A program made the position numbers and the translations under genes. The notes under the pieces were generated by a model, which searched no databases, had not been told where the DNA came from, and was given only the letters and a program-made list of their open reading frames with translations. Positions 53,286-62,226 of a stretch of 64,000 nucleotides of DNA are shown one piece after another. The first letter of the stretch is position 1. Every line of letters starts with the position of its first letter. The stretch is from Pseudomonas synxantha BG33R (GTDB lineage Bacteria; Pseudomonadota; Gammaproteobacteria; Pseudomonadales; Pseudomonadaceae), in the NCBI RefSeq assembly GCF_000263715.2, contig NZ_CM001514.1, positions 4,405,674 to 4,469,673 on the forward strand. Direction: 5' to 3'.

Positions 53286-54035
53286 ATGAGCCCGAGCCTC
53301 ACGCTACGCCACTACCTCGAAGCCCCCATCGCCCACAGCCATGATCATGCGCAGTTGGTGTTCGGCCTGTCCGGGCACCTGGAGCTGGAAGTCGATGGCC
53401 GTGGCAGCCAAGTGCGCGAGAGCAGTGTGATGGTGCTGCCCTTCTCCACCCACCATGCCTGTGGCAGCCGCGATGGCAGCCGCTGCCTGGTGCTGGATGT
53501 GCCGACCGAACATTGGGTGGTGCAATCTTTGGGCGAGCATGCCGATGCCAGTCGCCGCTTGCTGGGGCAACCGGCGCGACTGACGCTGGATCCGCGGCAA
53601 AGCCAACTGGTGCAGTGGCTGGCGCACAGCCCGGTGGACGATCCGCTGATCGTCCAGCAAGGTGCGGTGCTGTTACTGGCCAGCCTCAATCATCTCCAGG
53701 CTAAACCGCAGCCAGGCCGGCGCCTGCCTTATGCAGCGTTCAATGCCCATATCCAGCGCCATGCTGCGCGCCCTTTGCAGGTGGCCGACCTGGCGCGCAT
53801 CGCCGGGCTTTCCGTGGCGCGCCTGCATGCACGCTTCATGGCCGAATGCGGGCAAACGCCGATGGATTATCTTCGCAGTCGTCGCTTGCACATGGCGCTG
53901 GGGCTTTTGCGCGGCACACCGCTTGCCATTGGTGAGGTTGCCGAGCGCGTCGGCTACGCCTCGCAAAGCGCATTCAGTGCCGCCATGTTGCGCGAGTTTG
54001 GCGCCACGCCCAGCGCCCTGCGTCAGGCCGACTGA
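53286..54035 (+). CDS. AraC-family transcriptional regulator
   Basis: 249 residues: an N-terminal cupin-like sensor (SHDHAQLVFGLSGHLELEVDG) and a C-terminal AraC double HTH (VADLARIAGLSVARLHARFM, GEVAERVGYASQSAFSAAML). It lies 99 nt before an EamA transporter on the same strand, which it may regulate. Its ligand cannot be deduced. Confidence 0.93.
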   Translation: MSPSLTLRHYLEAPIAHSHDHAQLVFGLSGHLELEVDGRGSQVRESSVMVLPFSTHHACGSRDGSRCLVLDVPTEHWVVQSLGEHADASRRLLGQPARLTLDPRQSQLVQWLAHSPVDDPLIVQQGAVLLLASLNHLQAKPQPGRRLPYAAFNAHIQRHAARPLQVADLARIAGLSVARLHARFMAECGQTPMDYLRSRRLHMALGLLRGTPLAIGEVAERVGYASQSAFSAAMLREFGATPSALRQAD

Positions 54036-54134
54036 CAAGAGCCCCACGCTAAAAATCGCGAGGCCGGCGACAGACGCCCGCGAACCAAGTCTCTAGACTG
54101 CGAGGCTGTTACCCCCGTTGCTTCAAGGATCGCA

Positions 54135-55019
54135 ATGACTCCCCGTTCAGCCCTTGGCGCCCTGCATATCGGCGCATTGATGTTTGGCCTCACCGGCGTA
54201 TTCGGCAAGCTGGCGGCGGCCTCCCCTGCCATCATCGTGTTTGGTCGCGCCGCGTTTGCTGTGCTCGCCCTGGCGGTATTTGCCCGCTTTGCCAGCAACG
54301 CGCCCTGGAAGACATTGGAGATGCGCGACTGGCGCCGCCTGCTGGTCAGCGGTGTGTTGCTGGCCGCGCATTGGGTGACGTTCTTTATTGCCGTCAAAGT
54401 CGCCGGCGTGGCCGTGGCGACCCTGGGGTTTACCGCCTTTCCGGCCTTTACCGTGATCCTTGAAGGGTTGATCTTCCGCGAGCGCATTCGCGCCAATGAA
54501 GTGCTGCTAGTGGCCCTGGTCACCGTTGGCCTGGTGCTGGTGACCCCGGATTTCAACCTCGCCAGCGAGGCCACGGGCGGCCTACTGTGGGGGATCGCCT
54601 CGGGGCTGTTGTTCTCGTTGCTATCGCTGAACAATCGCGCCAGCTCCGGGCGCATTCCTGCGGTACAGGCCGCGCTGTGCCAGAACGTGGTGGTCGCGGC
54701 CTGCCTGCTGCCGGTGGCCGCACCAGGGCTGGCGGATGTACGTGGGATTGACTGGCTGTGGATCGGGTTGCTGGGAGTGTTTTGTACTGGTCTTGCCCAT
54801 AGCCTGTTTGTCGCCAGCCTTGCCGTGATCAAGGCGCGCACCGCCTCGGTGGTGTTTGCCATGGAACCTGTCTACGGCATCACCGTGGCCTGGCTGTTGT
54901 TTGCCGAAACCCCGACCTTGCGCATGTTGCTGGGCGGCGCCTTGATCATCCTCGCCATCGTGCTTTCCGGCCTGATGGGCAGCGCCGGCCAGGCCAAACA
55001 ACCGGCAGCCACAGCCTGA
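54135..55019 (+). CDS. EamA/DMT-family transporter
   Basis: 294 residues with ten predicted membrane segments in two EamA repeats, typical of drug/metabolite exporters such as those for amino acids. It begins MTPRSALGALHIGALMFGLT. The signature ASVVFAMEPVYGITVAWLLF lies in the last repeat. The substrate is unknown. Confidence 0.93.
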   Translation: MTPRSALGALHIGALMFGLTGVFGKLAAASPAIIVFGRAAFAVLALAVFARFASNAPWKTLEMRDWRRLLVSGVLLAAHWVTFFIAVKVAGVAVATLGFTAFPAFTVILEGLIFRERIRANEVLLVALVTVGLVLVTPDFNLASEATGGLLWGIASGLLFSLLSLNNRASSGRIPAVQAALCQNVVVAACLLPVAAPGLADVRGIDWLWIGLLGVFCTGLAHSLFVASLAVIKARTASVVFAMEPVYGITVAWLLFAETPTLRMLLGGALIILAIVLSGLMGSAGQAKQPAATA

Positions 55020-55149
55020 TCTATACTTTAAACGTCCGCAACAGTCTGTAGTCGTTCAACGGATAAAGACTCCTCGACGACAGCCATGGTGCTTTCTGAA
55101 GTTGCTGCAAGCGAGTGGTCATCCCTCAATGCGATGCAGGAGTTTCATC

Positions 55150-55431
55150 ATGGAAATGCTCATCAGCTTGCTGGTCCAGATCATCAGCGGTGCCGTCGGT
55201 GGCAACATCGCCGGCATGACCAAACAGAGCCTGGGGACAGGGCTCAATACCTTTCTCGGCGGAGTCGGCGGCTTGGTGCTGGGCCAGATTGTCGCCGCAC
55301 TCACGGGCACCACCAGCGGCGAAGCGCTGGATGTTGCCGCGGTCGGCAGCAATATTGTCGGCGGTGGCGTCGGTGGGTTGGTATTGACGTGGGCCGTCGG
55401 TTTTATCAAACAAAAGCTCGCTGCCAAGTAG
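55150..55431 (+). CDS. Small glycine-rich membrane protein
   Basis: 93 residues with two or three glycine-rich hydrophobic segments (LISLLVQIISGAVGGNIAGM, FLGGVGGLVLGQIVAAL, IVGGGVGGLVLTWAVGFI) and a lysine end (KQKLAAK). It resembles small conserved pseudomonad membrane proteins of unknown role. The ATG at 55150 has AGGAG 8 nt upstream; the longer frame to 55102 lacks a site. Confidence 0.72.
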   Translation: MEMLISLLVQIISGAVGGNIAGMTKQSLGTGLNTFLGGVGGLVLGQIVAALTGTTSGEALDVAAVGSNIVGGGVGGLVLTWAVGFIKQKLAAK

Positions 55432-55465
55432 CGGTAGGGTCACCGCCCCTCTGTGGCGGTGACTT

Positions 55466-55753
55466 TCATTGCGTACGATCGTTATGGCCCAGATCGCGCT
55501 GCGGGTCGATCTGATCGCGTACCCGCTGTTTTAGTACCTTGGCCTCGGGAAAGCCGCCGTCGGCTTTGCGTTCCCAAATCTGCCCGCCATCACAGGTGAT
55601 GCGAAAGACGCCACCGGTGGCCGGCTCCAGCGCCACGCGCCCCAGGTCATCGGCAAATGTACTGAGCAACTCCTGGGCCAGCCACGCGGCGCGCAGCAAC
55701 CACTGGCACTGGGTGCAATAAGTGATAACGATCTCGGGTTTGCTTGCAGACAT
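55466..55753 (-). CDS. SelT/SelW/SelH-family (Rdx) selenoprotein-like protein
   Basis: 95 residues with a thioredoxin-like fold and the redox motif CTQC (Cys13-Cys16) after the first strand (EIVITYCTQCQWLL). The later motif GGVFRITCDGGQIWERK matches the family. It uses cysteines, not selenocysteine. The redox partner is unknown. It is divergent from plpD. Confidence 0.92.
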   Translation of the reverse strand: MSASKPEIVITYCTQCQWLLRAAWLAQELLSTFADDLGRVALEPATGGVFRITCDGGQIWERKADGGFPEAKVLKQRVRDQIDPQRDLGHNDRTQ

Positions 55754-55834
55754 AATTTAAGCGGCTCCTGACATGACGGGCCCAGCGAATCGAGTGGCTA
55801 TAATAGCGGCCTTTATCGCCCAGCCTCGAGATTG

Positions 55835-58027
55835 ATGATGCGCCGCCTGCTGTCTTGCCTGTTCCTGTGCCTGGTCCCCCTGCTTGCCGAAGCCTTGGAA
55901 GCACCCCGCCCTAAAATCGGCCTGGTGTTGTCCGGTGGTGCCGCCCGTGGCCTGGCGCATATCGGTGTGCTCAAAGCCCTTGAGGAACAGGGCATCCATA
56001 TTGATGCGATTGCCGGCACCAGCATGGGTGCGGTAATTGGCGGGCTGTACGCATCGGGCTACAAGATCGACGAACTGGAGAAGCTGGCGCTGGGCATCGA
56101 CTGGCAACAGGCCCTGTCGGACGCCCCACCACGCGAAGACGTACCGTTTCGGCGCAAACAGGACGACCGGGATTTCCTGGTCAAGCAGAAACTCAGTTTC
56201 CGCGACGACGGCAGCCTGGGCCTGCCACTGGGTGTGATCCAGGGCCAGAACCTGGCGCTGCTGCTGGAAAGCATGTTTGCCCACAGCAGCAACACGCGTA
56301 ACTTCGACAAGCTGCCGATCCCGTTCCGCGCAGTGGCCACCGACATTACCACCGGCGAAAAAGTCGTGTTCAGCAAGGGCCACCTGCCCCAGGTGATACG
56401 CGCCAGCATGTCGATCCCCGCCGTGTTCGCCCCGGTGGAACTGGACGGCCGCCTGCTGGTGGACGGCGGTATGACCGACAACATCCCGCTGGATGTGGCG
56501 CGGGAGATGGGCGTCGATATTGCCATCGTGGTCGACATCGGCACCCCGCTGCGCTCGCGCAAGCAATTGGCGACCGTGGTGGACGTGCTCAACCAGTCCA
56601 TCACCCTGATGACCCGGCGCAATTCCGAGGAGCAACTCAAGGCTCTGAACCCCAAGGATGTGCTGATCCAACCGCCTCTGGCCGCCTATGGCGTGACCGA
56701 CTTCGGCCGCGCCAAAGACATGATCGACGCCGGTTACCGCGCCACCCGCGCCCTGGATGTGCGCCTGGCGAACCTGCGTCCGGTCGAGCCCATCGACGCG
56801 CAACTGGTGGCTGCACGCACGCCGGGCGAGCGCACCCCGGTGATCACCGCTATCAAGGTGGAGAACGACTCCAAAGTCAGCGACGACGTGATCCGCTATT
56901 ACATCCGCCAGGGGCTGGGAGAACCGTTGAACCTGGGCCGCCTGCAGTCGGACATGGGCACGTTGTACGGTCTGGATTACTTCGAGCAGGTGCAATACCG
57001 CGTGGTCAAAAAGGGCCAGGACAACACCCTGGTGATCAGCGCGCGGGGCAAGCGCAGCGGCACCGACTACCTGCGCCTGGGCTTGAACCTGTCGGATGAC
57101 ATGCGCGGCGACAGCGCTTTCAACCTTGGTGCCAGCTATCGAGTGAACGGCATCAACCGCCTCGGCGCGGAGTGGCTGACGCGGGTGCAGATCGGTGATC
57201 GACAGGAGCTGTACAGCGAGTTCTACCAACCGATGGACACCGGCTCACGCTACTTCGTCGCGCCTTATATCAGAGCCGAGGCGCAGAACGTTGAGCTGAT
57301 CCTGGACAACGACCCCATCTCCGAATACCGCCTGGAACGCTATGGCTTCGGCTTGAACGTAGGACGCCAGATCGGCAACAGCGGCGAAATCCGCTTCGGC
57401 GTAGGTGAGGCGTGGGGCAAGGCGGATGTGCGTATCGGCGAGCGCGACCTGCCGAGCGTGAGTTTCAGCGAAGGGTTCTATGAGCTTAAATATTCCTTCG
57501 ACTCCCTCGACAACGTCTACTTCCCACACAGCGGCGAAGACATAGGCCTGGCCTTTCGCGAATTCGAACCCGGACTGGGTTCGGACCAGCGCTACCGTCA
57601 GTGGGAGTTCAAACTGGACAAGGCCATGAGCCATGGCCCGGACACTTTGATACTCGGCGGTCGCTATGGACGCACGCTGGATAATTCCGACGTGGTGATC
57701 TCCAGCTTCCTGCTGGGTGGGGCGCGGCAATTGTCGGGCTTTCGCCAGGATGCGATTTCGGGCCAGAACGTCAGCCTGATGCGCGCGGTGTACTTCCGCC
57801 GGCTGACCCCTCGCTCGTACCTGCCACTGGACTTCCCGTTGTACCTGGGTGCCTCACTGGAACGGGGCCGGGCGTGGAACAACGACAACGAATTCGACAG
57901 CGGGTATATCAATGCCGCGAGTATTTTCCTGGGATTTGATACGCCACTGGGGCCGCTGAATTTCAGCTATGGGTTCAATGATGATAATCAGAAGGCTGTG
58001 TACTTGAATCTCGGCCAGACCTTCTGA
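55835..58027 (+). CDS. plpD: Patatin-like phospholipase autotransporter PlpD (type Vd)
   Basis: 730 residues. A signal peptide (about 21 residues) precedes a patatin phospholipase A domain (about 27-310) with oxyanion motif GGAARG, nucleophile Ser63 (GTSMG) and catalytic Asp210 (DGG). Then come a POTRA domain (about 315-390) and a 16-strand-type barrel ending in Phe (YLNLGQTF), the outer-membrane signal. PlpD of P. aeruginosa is secreted to the surface in this way. The ATG at 55835 is preceded by TTG and followed by another ATG, so the exact start is uncertain by a codon. Confidence 0.94.
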   Translation: MMRRLLSCLFLCLVPLLAEALEAPRPKIGLVLSGGAARGLAHIGVLKALEEQGIHIDAIAGTSMGAVIGGLYASGYKIDELEKLALGIDWQQALSDAPPREDVPFRRKQDDRDFLVKQKLSFRDDGSLGLPLGVIQGQNLALLLESMFAHSSNTRNFDKLPIPFRAVATDITTGEKVVFSKGHLPQVIRASMSIPAVFAPVELDGRLLVDGGMTDNIPLDVAREMGVDIAIVVDIGTPLRSRKQLATVVDVLNQSITLMTRRNSEEQLKALNPKDVLIQPPLAAYGVTDFGRAKDMIDAGYRATRALDVRLANLRPVEPIDAQLVAARTPGERTPVITAIKVENDSKVSDDVIRYYIRQGLGEPLNLGRLQSDMGTLYGLDYFEQVQYRVVKKGQDNTLVISARGKRSGTDYLRLGLNLSDDMRGDSAFNLGASYRVNGINRLGAEWLTRVQIGDRQELYSEFYQPMDTGSRYFVAPYIRAEAQNVELILDNDPISEYRLERYGFGLNVGRQIGNSGEIRFGVGEAWGKADVRIGERDLPSVSFSEGFYELKYSFDSLDNVYFPHSGEDIGLAFREFEPGLGSDQRYRQWEFKLDKAMSHGPDTLILGGRYGRTLDNSDVVISSFLLGGARQLSGFRQDAISGQNVSLMRAVYFRRLTPRSYLPLDFPLYLGASLERGRAWNNDNEFDSGYINAASIFLGFDTPLGPLNFSYGFNDDNQKAVYLNLGQTF

Positions 58028-58043
58028 CACAACACAGAACTAA

Positions 58044-58132
58044 TGTGGGAGGGGGCTTGCTCCCGATGGCGGGGTGTCAGTCAACAACTCTGTAGCTGGC
58101 CCACCGCAATCGGGAGCAAGCCCCCTCCCACA
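58044..58132. repeat. REPIN, cttgctcccgatgg type
   Basis: Inverted arms TGTGGGAGGGGGCTTGCTCC... and complement lie between plpD and the convergent marR. This is a third REP sequence type in the window. Confidence 0.9.
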
Positions 58133-58155
58133 TTTGGTTCTCGGCAAATCAGGAA

Positions 58156-58590
58156 TCAGGACTTTTCCAGGTTCGCCAGGATGTGCTCATGCACACGCAT
58201 GCACACGCGCAGATCCTCTTCATTCACCCCAACGAACAGCTCATGGCGCAAGGCCGTGGCGATGGTCTCGATCTGGTCGATCAGCGGTTGAGCGGTATCA
58301 CACAACAAAATGCGTTTGGCACGGCGGTCTTCCACCACGGCTTGGCGTTGCACCAGGCCCTGGCCTTCCAGGCTGTCGAGCAGGCGCGCCAGGGTCGGCC
58401 CTTCGACGCCGACACTTTGTGCCAGTTCACGTTGGGTAGGTGCTTCGACAAAACGGGCCAGATGCAGCAACACCAGCCAGCGCGCCTGGGACAACCCTAG
58501 CCCCGCCAAACGACGGTCCAGCTCGGCGCGCCAACCTCGGGACATTTGCGCCAACTGCATGCCAAAACGGTGTTGATCGGTTAACGGCAT
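58156..58590 (-). CDS. MarR/SlyA-family transcriptional regulator
   Basis: 144 residues, a winged helix with TQRELAQSVGVEGPTLARLL as recognition region and the wing EDRRAKRILL. The regulated genes are not evident. It lies 121 nt after recQ in the same direction. Confidence 0.93.
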   Translation of the reverse strand: MPLTDQHRFGMQLAQMSRGWRAELDRRLAGLGLSQARWLVLLHLARFVEAPTQRELAQSVGVEGPTLARLLDSLEGQGLVQRQAVVEDRRAKRILLCDTAQPLIDQIETIATALRHELFVGVNEEDLRVCMRVHEHILANLEKS

Positions 58591-58711
58591 AAAAAACTCA
58601 TGTTTAAGACTGAAAATAAAGTGTGGCTAATTATTAGTCAGCTAAGCATGAGCCATGCCAGTAGGCAAGGCCCGGTATGTACTGATTCGTTACATTGTCG
58701 TAATTGCCACA

Positions 58712-60841
58712 CTAAATTTCGAATTCCGACTGCAAAGCGGCCCGCACGCAGTACAAAACGCCCTCGGGAACACGCCCGGTGAACAACGGAGCGATCTCCA
58801 CCACAGGTGGCAATTCGCCTTCTCCGTCGAGGAAGGCATCCTGGATTTCGCCAAGTAAATCCTCAGGCAAATCAAGGGCCTGCTCCAGCGACAACTGTTG
58901 CTTGCCAATGGCTTCGGCGAGCAGGGTATACACGTTTTTTTCCGAGCATTGCAGTTGGCCGGCGATCTGGATCGGGGTCATGCCAGCGCGGGCCAGGCTG
59001 ATCAGTTCGTGGCGAATATCGGCGATTTCCTTCGGCGCTTCTGCCTGGCCGCCGAGCACTTCGAGGAAGGCCTGGCCATAACGCTCCAGCTTGCGCGCAC
59101 CCACGCCACTGACCCGAGCCATCTCGGCCATGGTGGTCGGTTGCTCGCGGAGCATTTCCAGCAAGGTGGAGTCGGGGAAGATAACGTAGGGTGGCACGCT
59201 GTGTTCCTGCGCCAGTTTGCGCCGCAGGGTGCGCAACGCCTCCCACTGCTCGCGCTCCTCGCCCCGCACCAACTGGCTGGCCTGGCTGGTGCTGCTGCTT
59301 TTGGCGCTGGCCTGCGGCTTGAGGTCGCGGCGCAGTTCCAGGCTGACTTCACCCTTGAGCAACGGCCGGCAACTGTCGTTCAGGCGCAGCCCGCCATAGC
59401 CTTCGATATCAATGTCGACGAGGCCACGGGCAACCATCTGGCGAAACAGCGAACGCCATTCGCCCTCGGCACGGGCCTTGCCGACGCCATAGACCGACAG
59501 TTTTTCGTGGCCGAAGCTGCGCACTTTTTCATTGTCCTTGCCGAGCAACACATCCACCAGATGGCCCACGCCATAGCGCTGGCCAGTGCGATAGATCGTC
59601 GACAACGCCTGGCGCGCAGGCTCGGTAGCGTCCCAGGTTTGCACGCCGTCGATGCAGTTGTCGCAGTGGCCGCAGGGTTGCGGCATGTCTTCGTCGAAAT
59701 ACGCCAGCAGCGTCTGACGGCGGCAGCGGGTTTCTTCGCACAACGAAAGCATGGCGTCGAGCTTGTGCTGCTCCAGACGCTTGTGACGCTCGTCACCTTC
59801 GGAGTTCTGCAGCATCTGCTTGAGCATCACCACGTCCTGCAGGCCGTAGACCATCCAGGCATCCGCCGGCAGGCCATCACGGCCAGCACGTCCGGTTTCC
59901 TGGTAATAGGCCTCAAGGGACTTGGGCAGGTCCATGTGCGCCACGAAACGCACGTTGGATTTGTCGATACCCATGCCGAAGGCGATGGTCGCCACCATGA
60001 TCAGGCCTTCCTCGTTGAGGAAGCGTTTCTGGTGCGCAGAGCGCGTTTCATTGGGCAGACCGGCGTGGTAAGGCAGCGCCGGGTAGCCTTGCTCGCACAG
60101 GAACGCAGCGACTTCATCGACCTTCTTGCGTGACAGGCAGTAGACAATACCCGCATCGCTGCGCCGCTCGGACAGGAACGCGAGCAACTGCTTGCGTGGC
60201 TGCTCCTTGGGTACGATGCGATAGAAGATATTCGGCCGGTCAAAGCTGGACAGGAAGCGCTCGGCGTTCTGCAAATGCAGGCGCTCGACGATTTCTTCAC
60301 GGGTGCGCTTGTCGGCGGTGGCGGTCAGGGCGATGCGCGGCACGTCGGGGAACAGCTCCGCCAATTGACCAAGCTGCAGGTATTCGCGGCGGAAATCGTG
60401 GCCCCACTGCGATACACAGTGGGCTTCGTCGATGGCGAACAGGGCGATTTCCAGGCTCTGCAAAAAGGCCAACATGCGTGGCTGCACCAGACGCTCCGGC
60501 GCCAGGTACAACATCTTCACTTCACCGCGCTTGATTCGTGCGGCTAGGTCGCGCTGCTGCTCGGCGCTGAGAGTGGAGTTCAGGGAAGCGGCGGCGACGC
60601 CCAGCTCTTCGAGGGTGGCAACCTGATCGTCCATCAACGCGATCAGCGGCGACACCACCACCGCCAGGCCGTTGCGCAACAGCGCAGGTACCTGGAAGCA
60701 CAGCGACTTGCCGCCACCGGTAGGCATCAGCACCAGGGCATCGCCGCCGCTGGCCACACGCTCAATGATCGCACCCTGGCGGCCACGAAAACTGTCGTAG
60801 CCGAAGATGTCCTTGAGGACGCGTTGAGCCTGCTCGAGCAT
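58712..60841 (-). CDS. recQ: ATP-dependent DNA helicase RecQ
   Basis: RecQ unwinds DNA 3' to 5' in recombination and fork repair. 709 residues from the ATG at 60841 ([20 protein letters not shown]): Walker A near 40-46 (MPTGGGKS), a DEAH box ([16 protein letters not shown]), the helicase C domain ([20 protein letters not shown]), the zinc-binding RQC cysteines (CRRQ ... CGHCDNC) and a C-terminal HRDC domain. A 50-codon upstream extension is not supported. Confidence 0.97.
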   Translation of the reverse strand: MLEQAQRVLKDIFGYDSFRGRQGAIIERVASGGDALVLMPTGGGKSLCFQVPALLRNGLAVVVSPLIALMDDQVATLEELGVAAASLNSTLSAEQQRDLAARIKRGEVKMLYLAPERLVQPRMLAFLQSLEIALFAIDEAHCVSQWGHDFRREYLQLGQLAELFPDVPRIALTATADKRTREEIVERLHLQNAERFLSSFDRPNIFYRIVPKEQPRKQLLAFLSERRSDAGIVYCLSRKKVDEVAAFLCEQGYPALPYHAGLPNETRSAHQKRFLNEEGLIMVATIAFGMGIDKSNVRFVAHMDLPKSLEAYYQETGRAGRDGLPADAWMVYGLQDVVMLKQMLQNSEGDERHKRLEQHKLDAMLSLCEETRCRRQTLLAYFDEDMPQPCGHCDNCIDGVQTWDATEPARQALSTIYRTGQRYGVGHLVDVLLGKDNEKVRSFGHEKLSVYGVGKARAEGEWRSLFRQMVARGLVDIDIEGYGGLRLNDSCRPLLKGEVSLELRRDLKPQASAKSSSTSQASQLVRGEEREQWEALRTLRRKLAQEHSVPPYVIFPDSTLLEMLREQPTTMAEMARVSGVGARKLERYGQAFLEVLGGQAEAPKEIADIRHELISLARAGMTPIQIAGQLQCSEKNVYTLLAEAIGKQQLSLEQALDLPEDLLGEIQDAFLDGEGELPPVVEIAPLFTGRVPEGVLYCVRAALQSEFEI

Positions 60842-61116
60842 GTAAAACTCCAAAATGGTGCCGAAATCCCTCTGTACAGGCTGGCCGAAAAAATACGCTT
60901 TCACGGAAAATAATCCGTAAGCGAAGTTTTCCCGGATTGGCGCTAAGCCTGCAGGGGCATCACAAAACGCGGCAGTATACCCGACCGTCATCGGCCAAAG
61001 GGCGCGACTGACGAATAGACGCCCGCTCTAAAACCGGGCAAATATGCCGTGCGGCTGGCCTGGGCGCTCAAGAAAGCCTAGAATTCAGCATCGTTTATTC
61101 CCAAGGTAGCCCTTCA
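60842..61116. other. Intergenic region between divergent recQ and yecA
   Basis: 275 bases holding the promoters of two divergent genes. I see an imperfectly spaced inverted repeat ACGGA-AAATAA-TCCGT at 60903-60918, 62 nt before the recQ start, and no other clear element. Confidence 0.4.
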
Positions 61117-61704
61117 ATGTCCTTCGCTGAGCAACTAACCCGCCTGCAAGCCTTCCTCGACGCCGATGAGCTGCATGACGAGGCGCTGGACTACGTGGCC
61201 GCCCACGGCTACCTGACCGCCCTGTCGATCTGCTCCGAAACCGTCCCGGACCGTGAATGGATCGACGCGCTGTTCGCTGAAGAGCCTCATTACAGCGACG
61301 CCGCCCAGCGCGAAGAAATCGAATCCACCCTGATCGCCCTCAAGGCCCACATTGCGCGCCAACTGGCCTCCGACGAAGAGTTCGAGCTGCCATGCGACCT
61401 CGACCTGGGCGACGACCCGGATGACTCCGACCTGCGCGGCTGGTGCATCGGTTTCATGGAAGGCGTGTTCCTGCGTGAAGCCGCCTGGTTCGAAACCGCC
61501 GAAGAAGAAGTCAGCGAAATGCTCCTGCCGATCATGGTCGGTTCGGGCCTGTTCGAAGAAGAAGCAGAGTTCTCCGACATCGCCGCCGATGCCAACCTGA
61601 TGGACGACATGATCGTGCAGATCCCGGAAGCCCTGACCGCGCTGTACCTGCTGTGCAACGCGCCTGACGAAAAACCGGCGATCCTCAAGCCACGTCACCA
61701 CTGA
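61117..61704 (+). CDS. YecA/UPF0149-family protein
   Basis: 195 residues, acidic and helical, with the UPF0149 core (LRGWCIGFMEGVFLREAAWF) and no zinc-binding SEC-C tail. The function of the family is not established. The ATG gives MSFAEQLTRLQAFLDADEL. It is followed after 20 nt by the ybaN-like gene. Confidence 0.9.
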   Translation: MSFAEQLTRLQAFLDADELHDEALDYVAAHGYLTALSICSETVPDREWIDALFAEEPHYSDAAQREEIESTLIALKAHIARQLASDEEFELPCDLDLGDDPDDSDLRGWCIGFMEGVFLREAAWFETAEEEVSEMLLPIMVGSGLFEEEAEFSDIAADANLMDDMIVQIPEALTALYLLCNAPDEKPAILKPRHH

Positions 61705-61724
61705 GTCGCTTGCCCGTGGCACCC

Positions 61725-62108
61725 ATGGGCAACCGCTCACTGCTCCTGCGCTACGTACTACTGGCCATCGGCTGGCTGAGCGTAGCGCTGGGAGTGATTG
61801 GCATTTTCCTGCCGGTATTGCCGACCACGCCCTTTCTACTGCTGGCCGCCGCCTGCTTCGCTCGAAGCTCCCCGCGGTTCTATCACTGGCTGGTGGAACA
61901 CCCACGGCTGGGCCCATGGATTCGTGATTACCTGGATGGCAACGGCATTCCACTCAAGGGTAAGGTCTACGCCATCGGCCTGATGTGGCTGAGCATCGCG
62001 CTGTCCTGTTACCTGGTGCCGTTGCCGTGGGCTCGCGGCTTCATGCTGACCAGCGCCGTGCTGGTGACGATCTACATCCTGCGCCAGAAAACCCTGCCCC
62101 CGCGCTGA
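61725..62108 (+). CDS. YbaN-family (DUF454) membrane protein
   Basis: 127 residues from the ATG at 61725, with three or four membrane segments and the DUF454 signature LGVIGIFLPVLPTTPFLLLA followed by a cytoplasmic loop (RFYHWLVEHPRLGPWIRDY). In-frame GTG and TTG codons upstream could add up to five residues. Function unknown. Confidence 0.88.
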   Translation: MGNRSLLLRYVLLAIGWLSVALGVIGIFLPVLPTTPFLLLAAACFARSSPRFYHWLVEHPRLGPWIRDYLDGNGIPLKGKVYAIGLMWLSIALSCYLVPLPWARGFMLTSAVLVTIYILRQKTLPPR

Positions 62109-62226
62109 ATGCACCTGCGACATTAGATCCCACGCGACCTTGGTCGACACTGACTAACAACAGGCATCATGCGAGACTGTCCAACCGGGCCCGGAATGCC
62201 CGGGTGTTCTTATGCTCGGAGTTACC

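Noticed and set aside
55757..57229. 490-codon open frame opposite plpD
   Set aside because: plpD has all catalytic and barrel features; the antisense frame shows only His/Val/Gln-rich shadow sequence.
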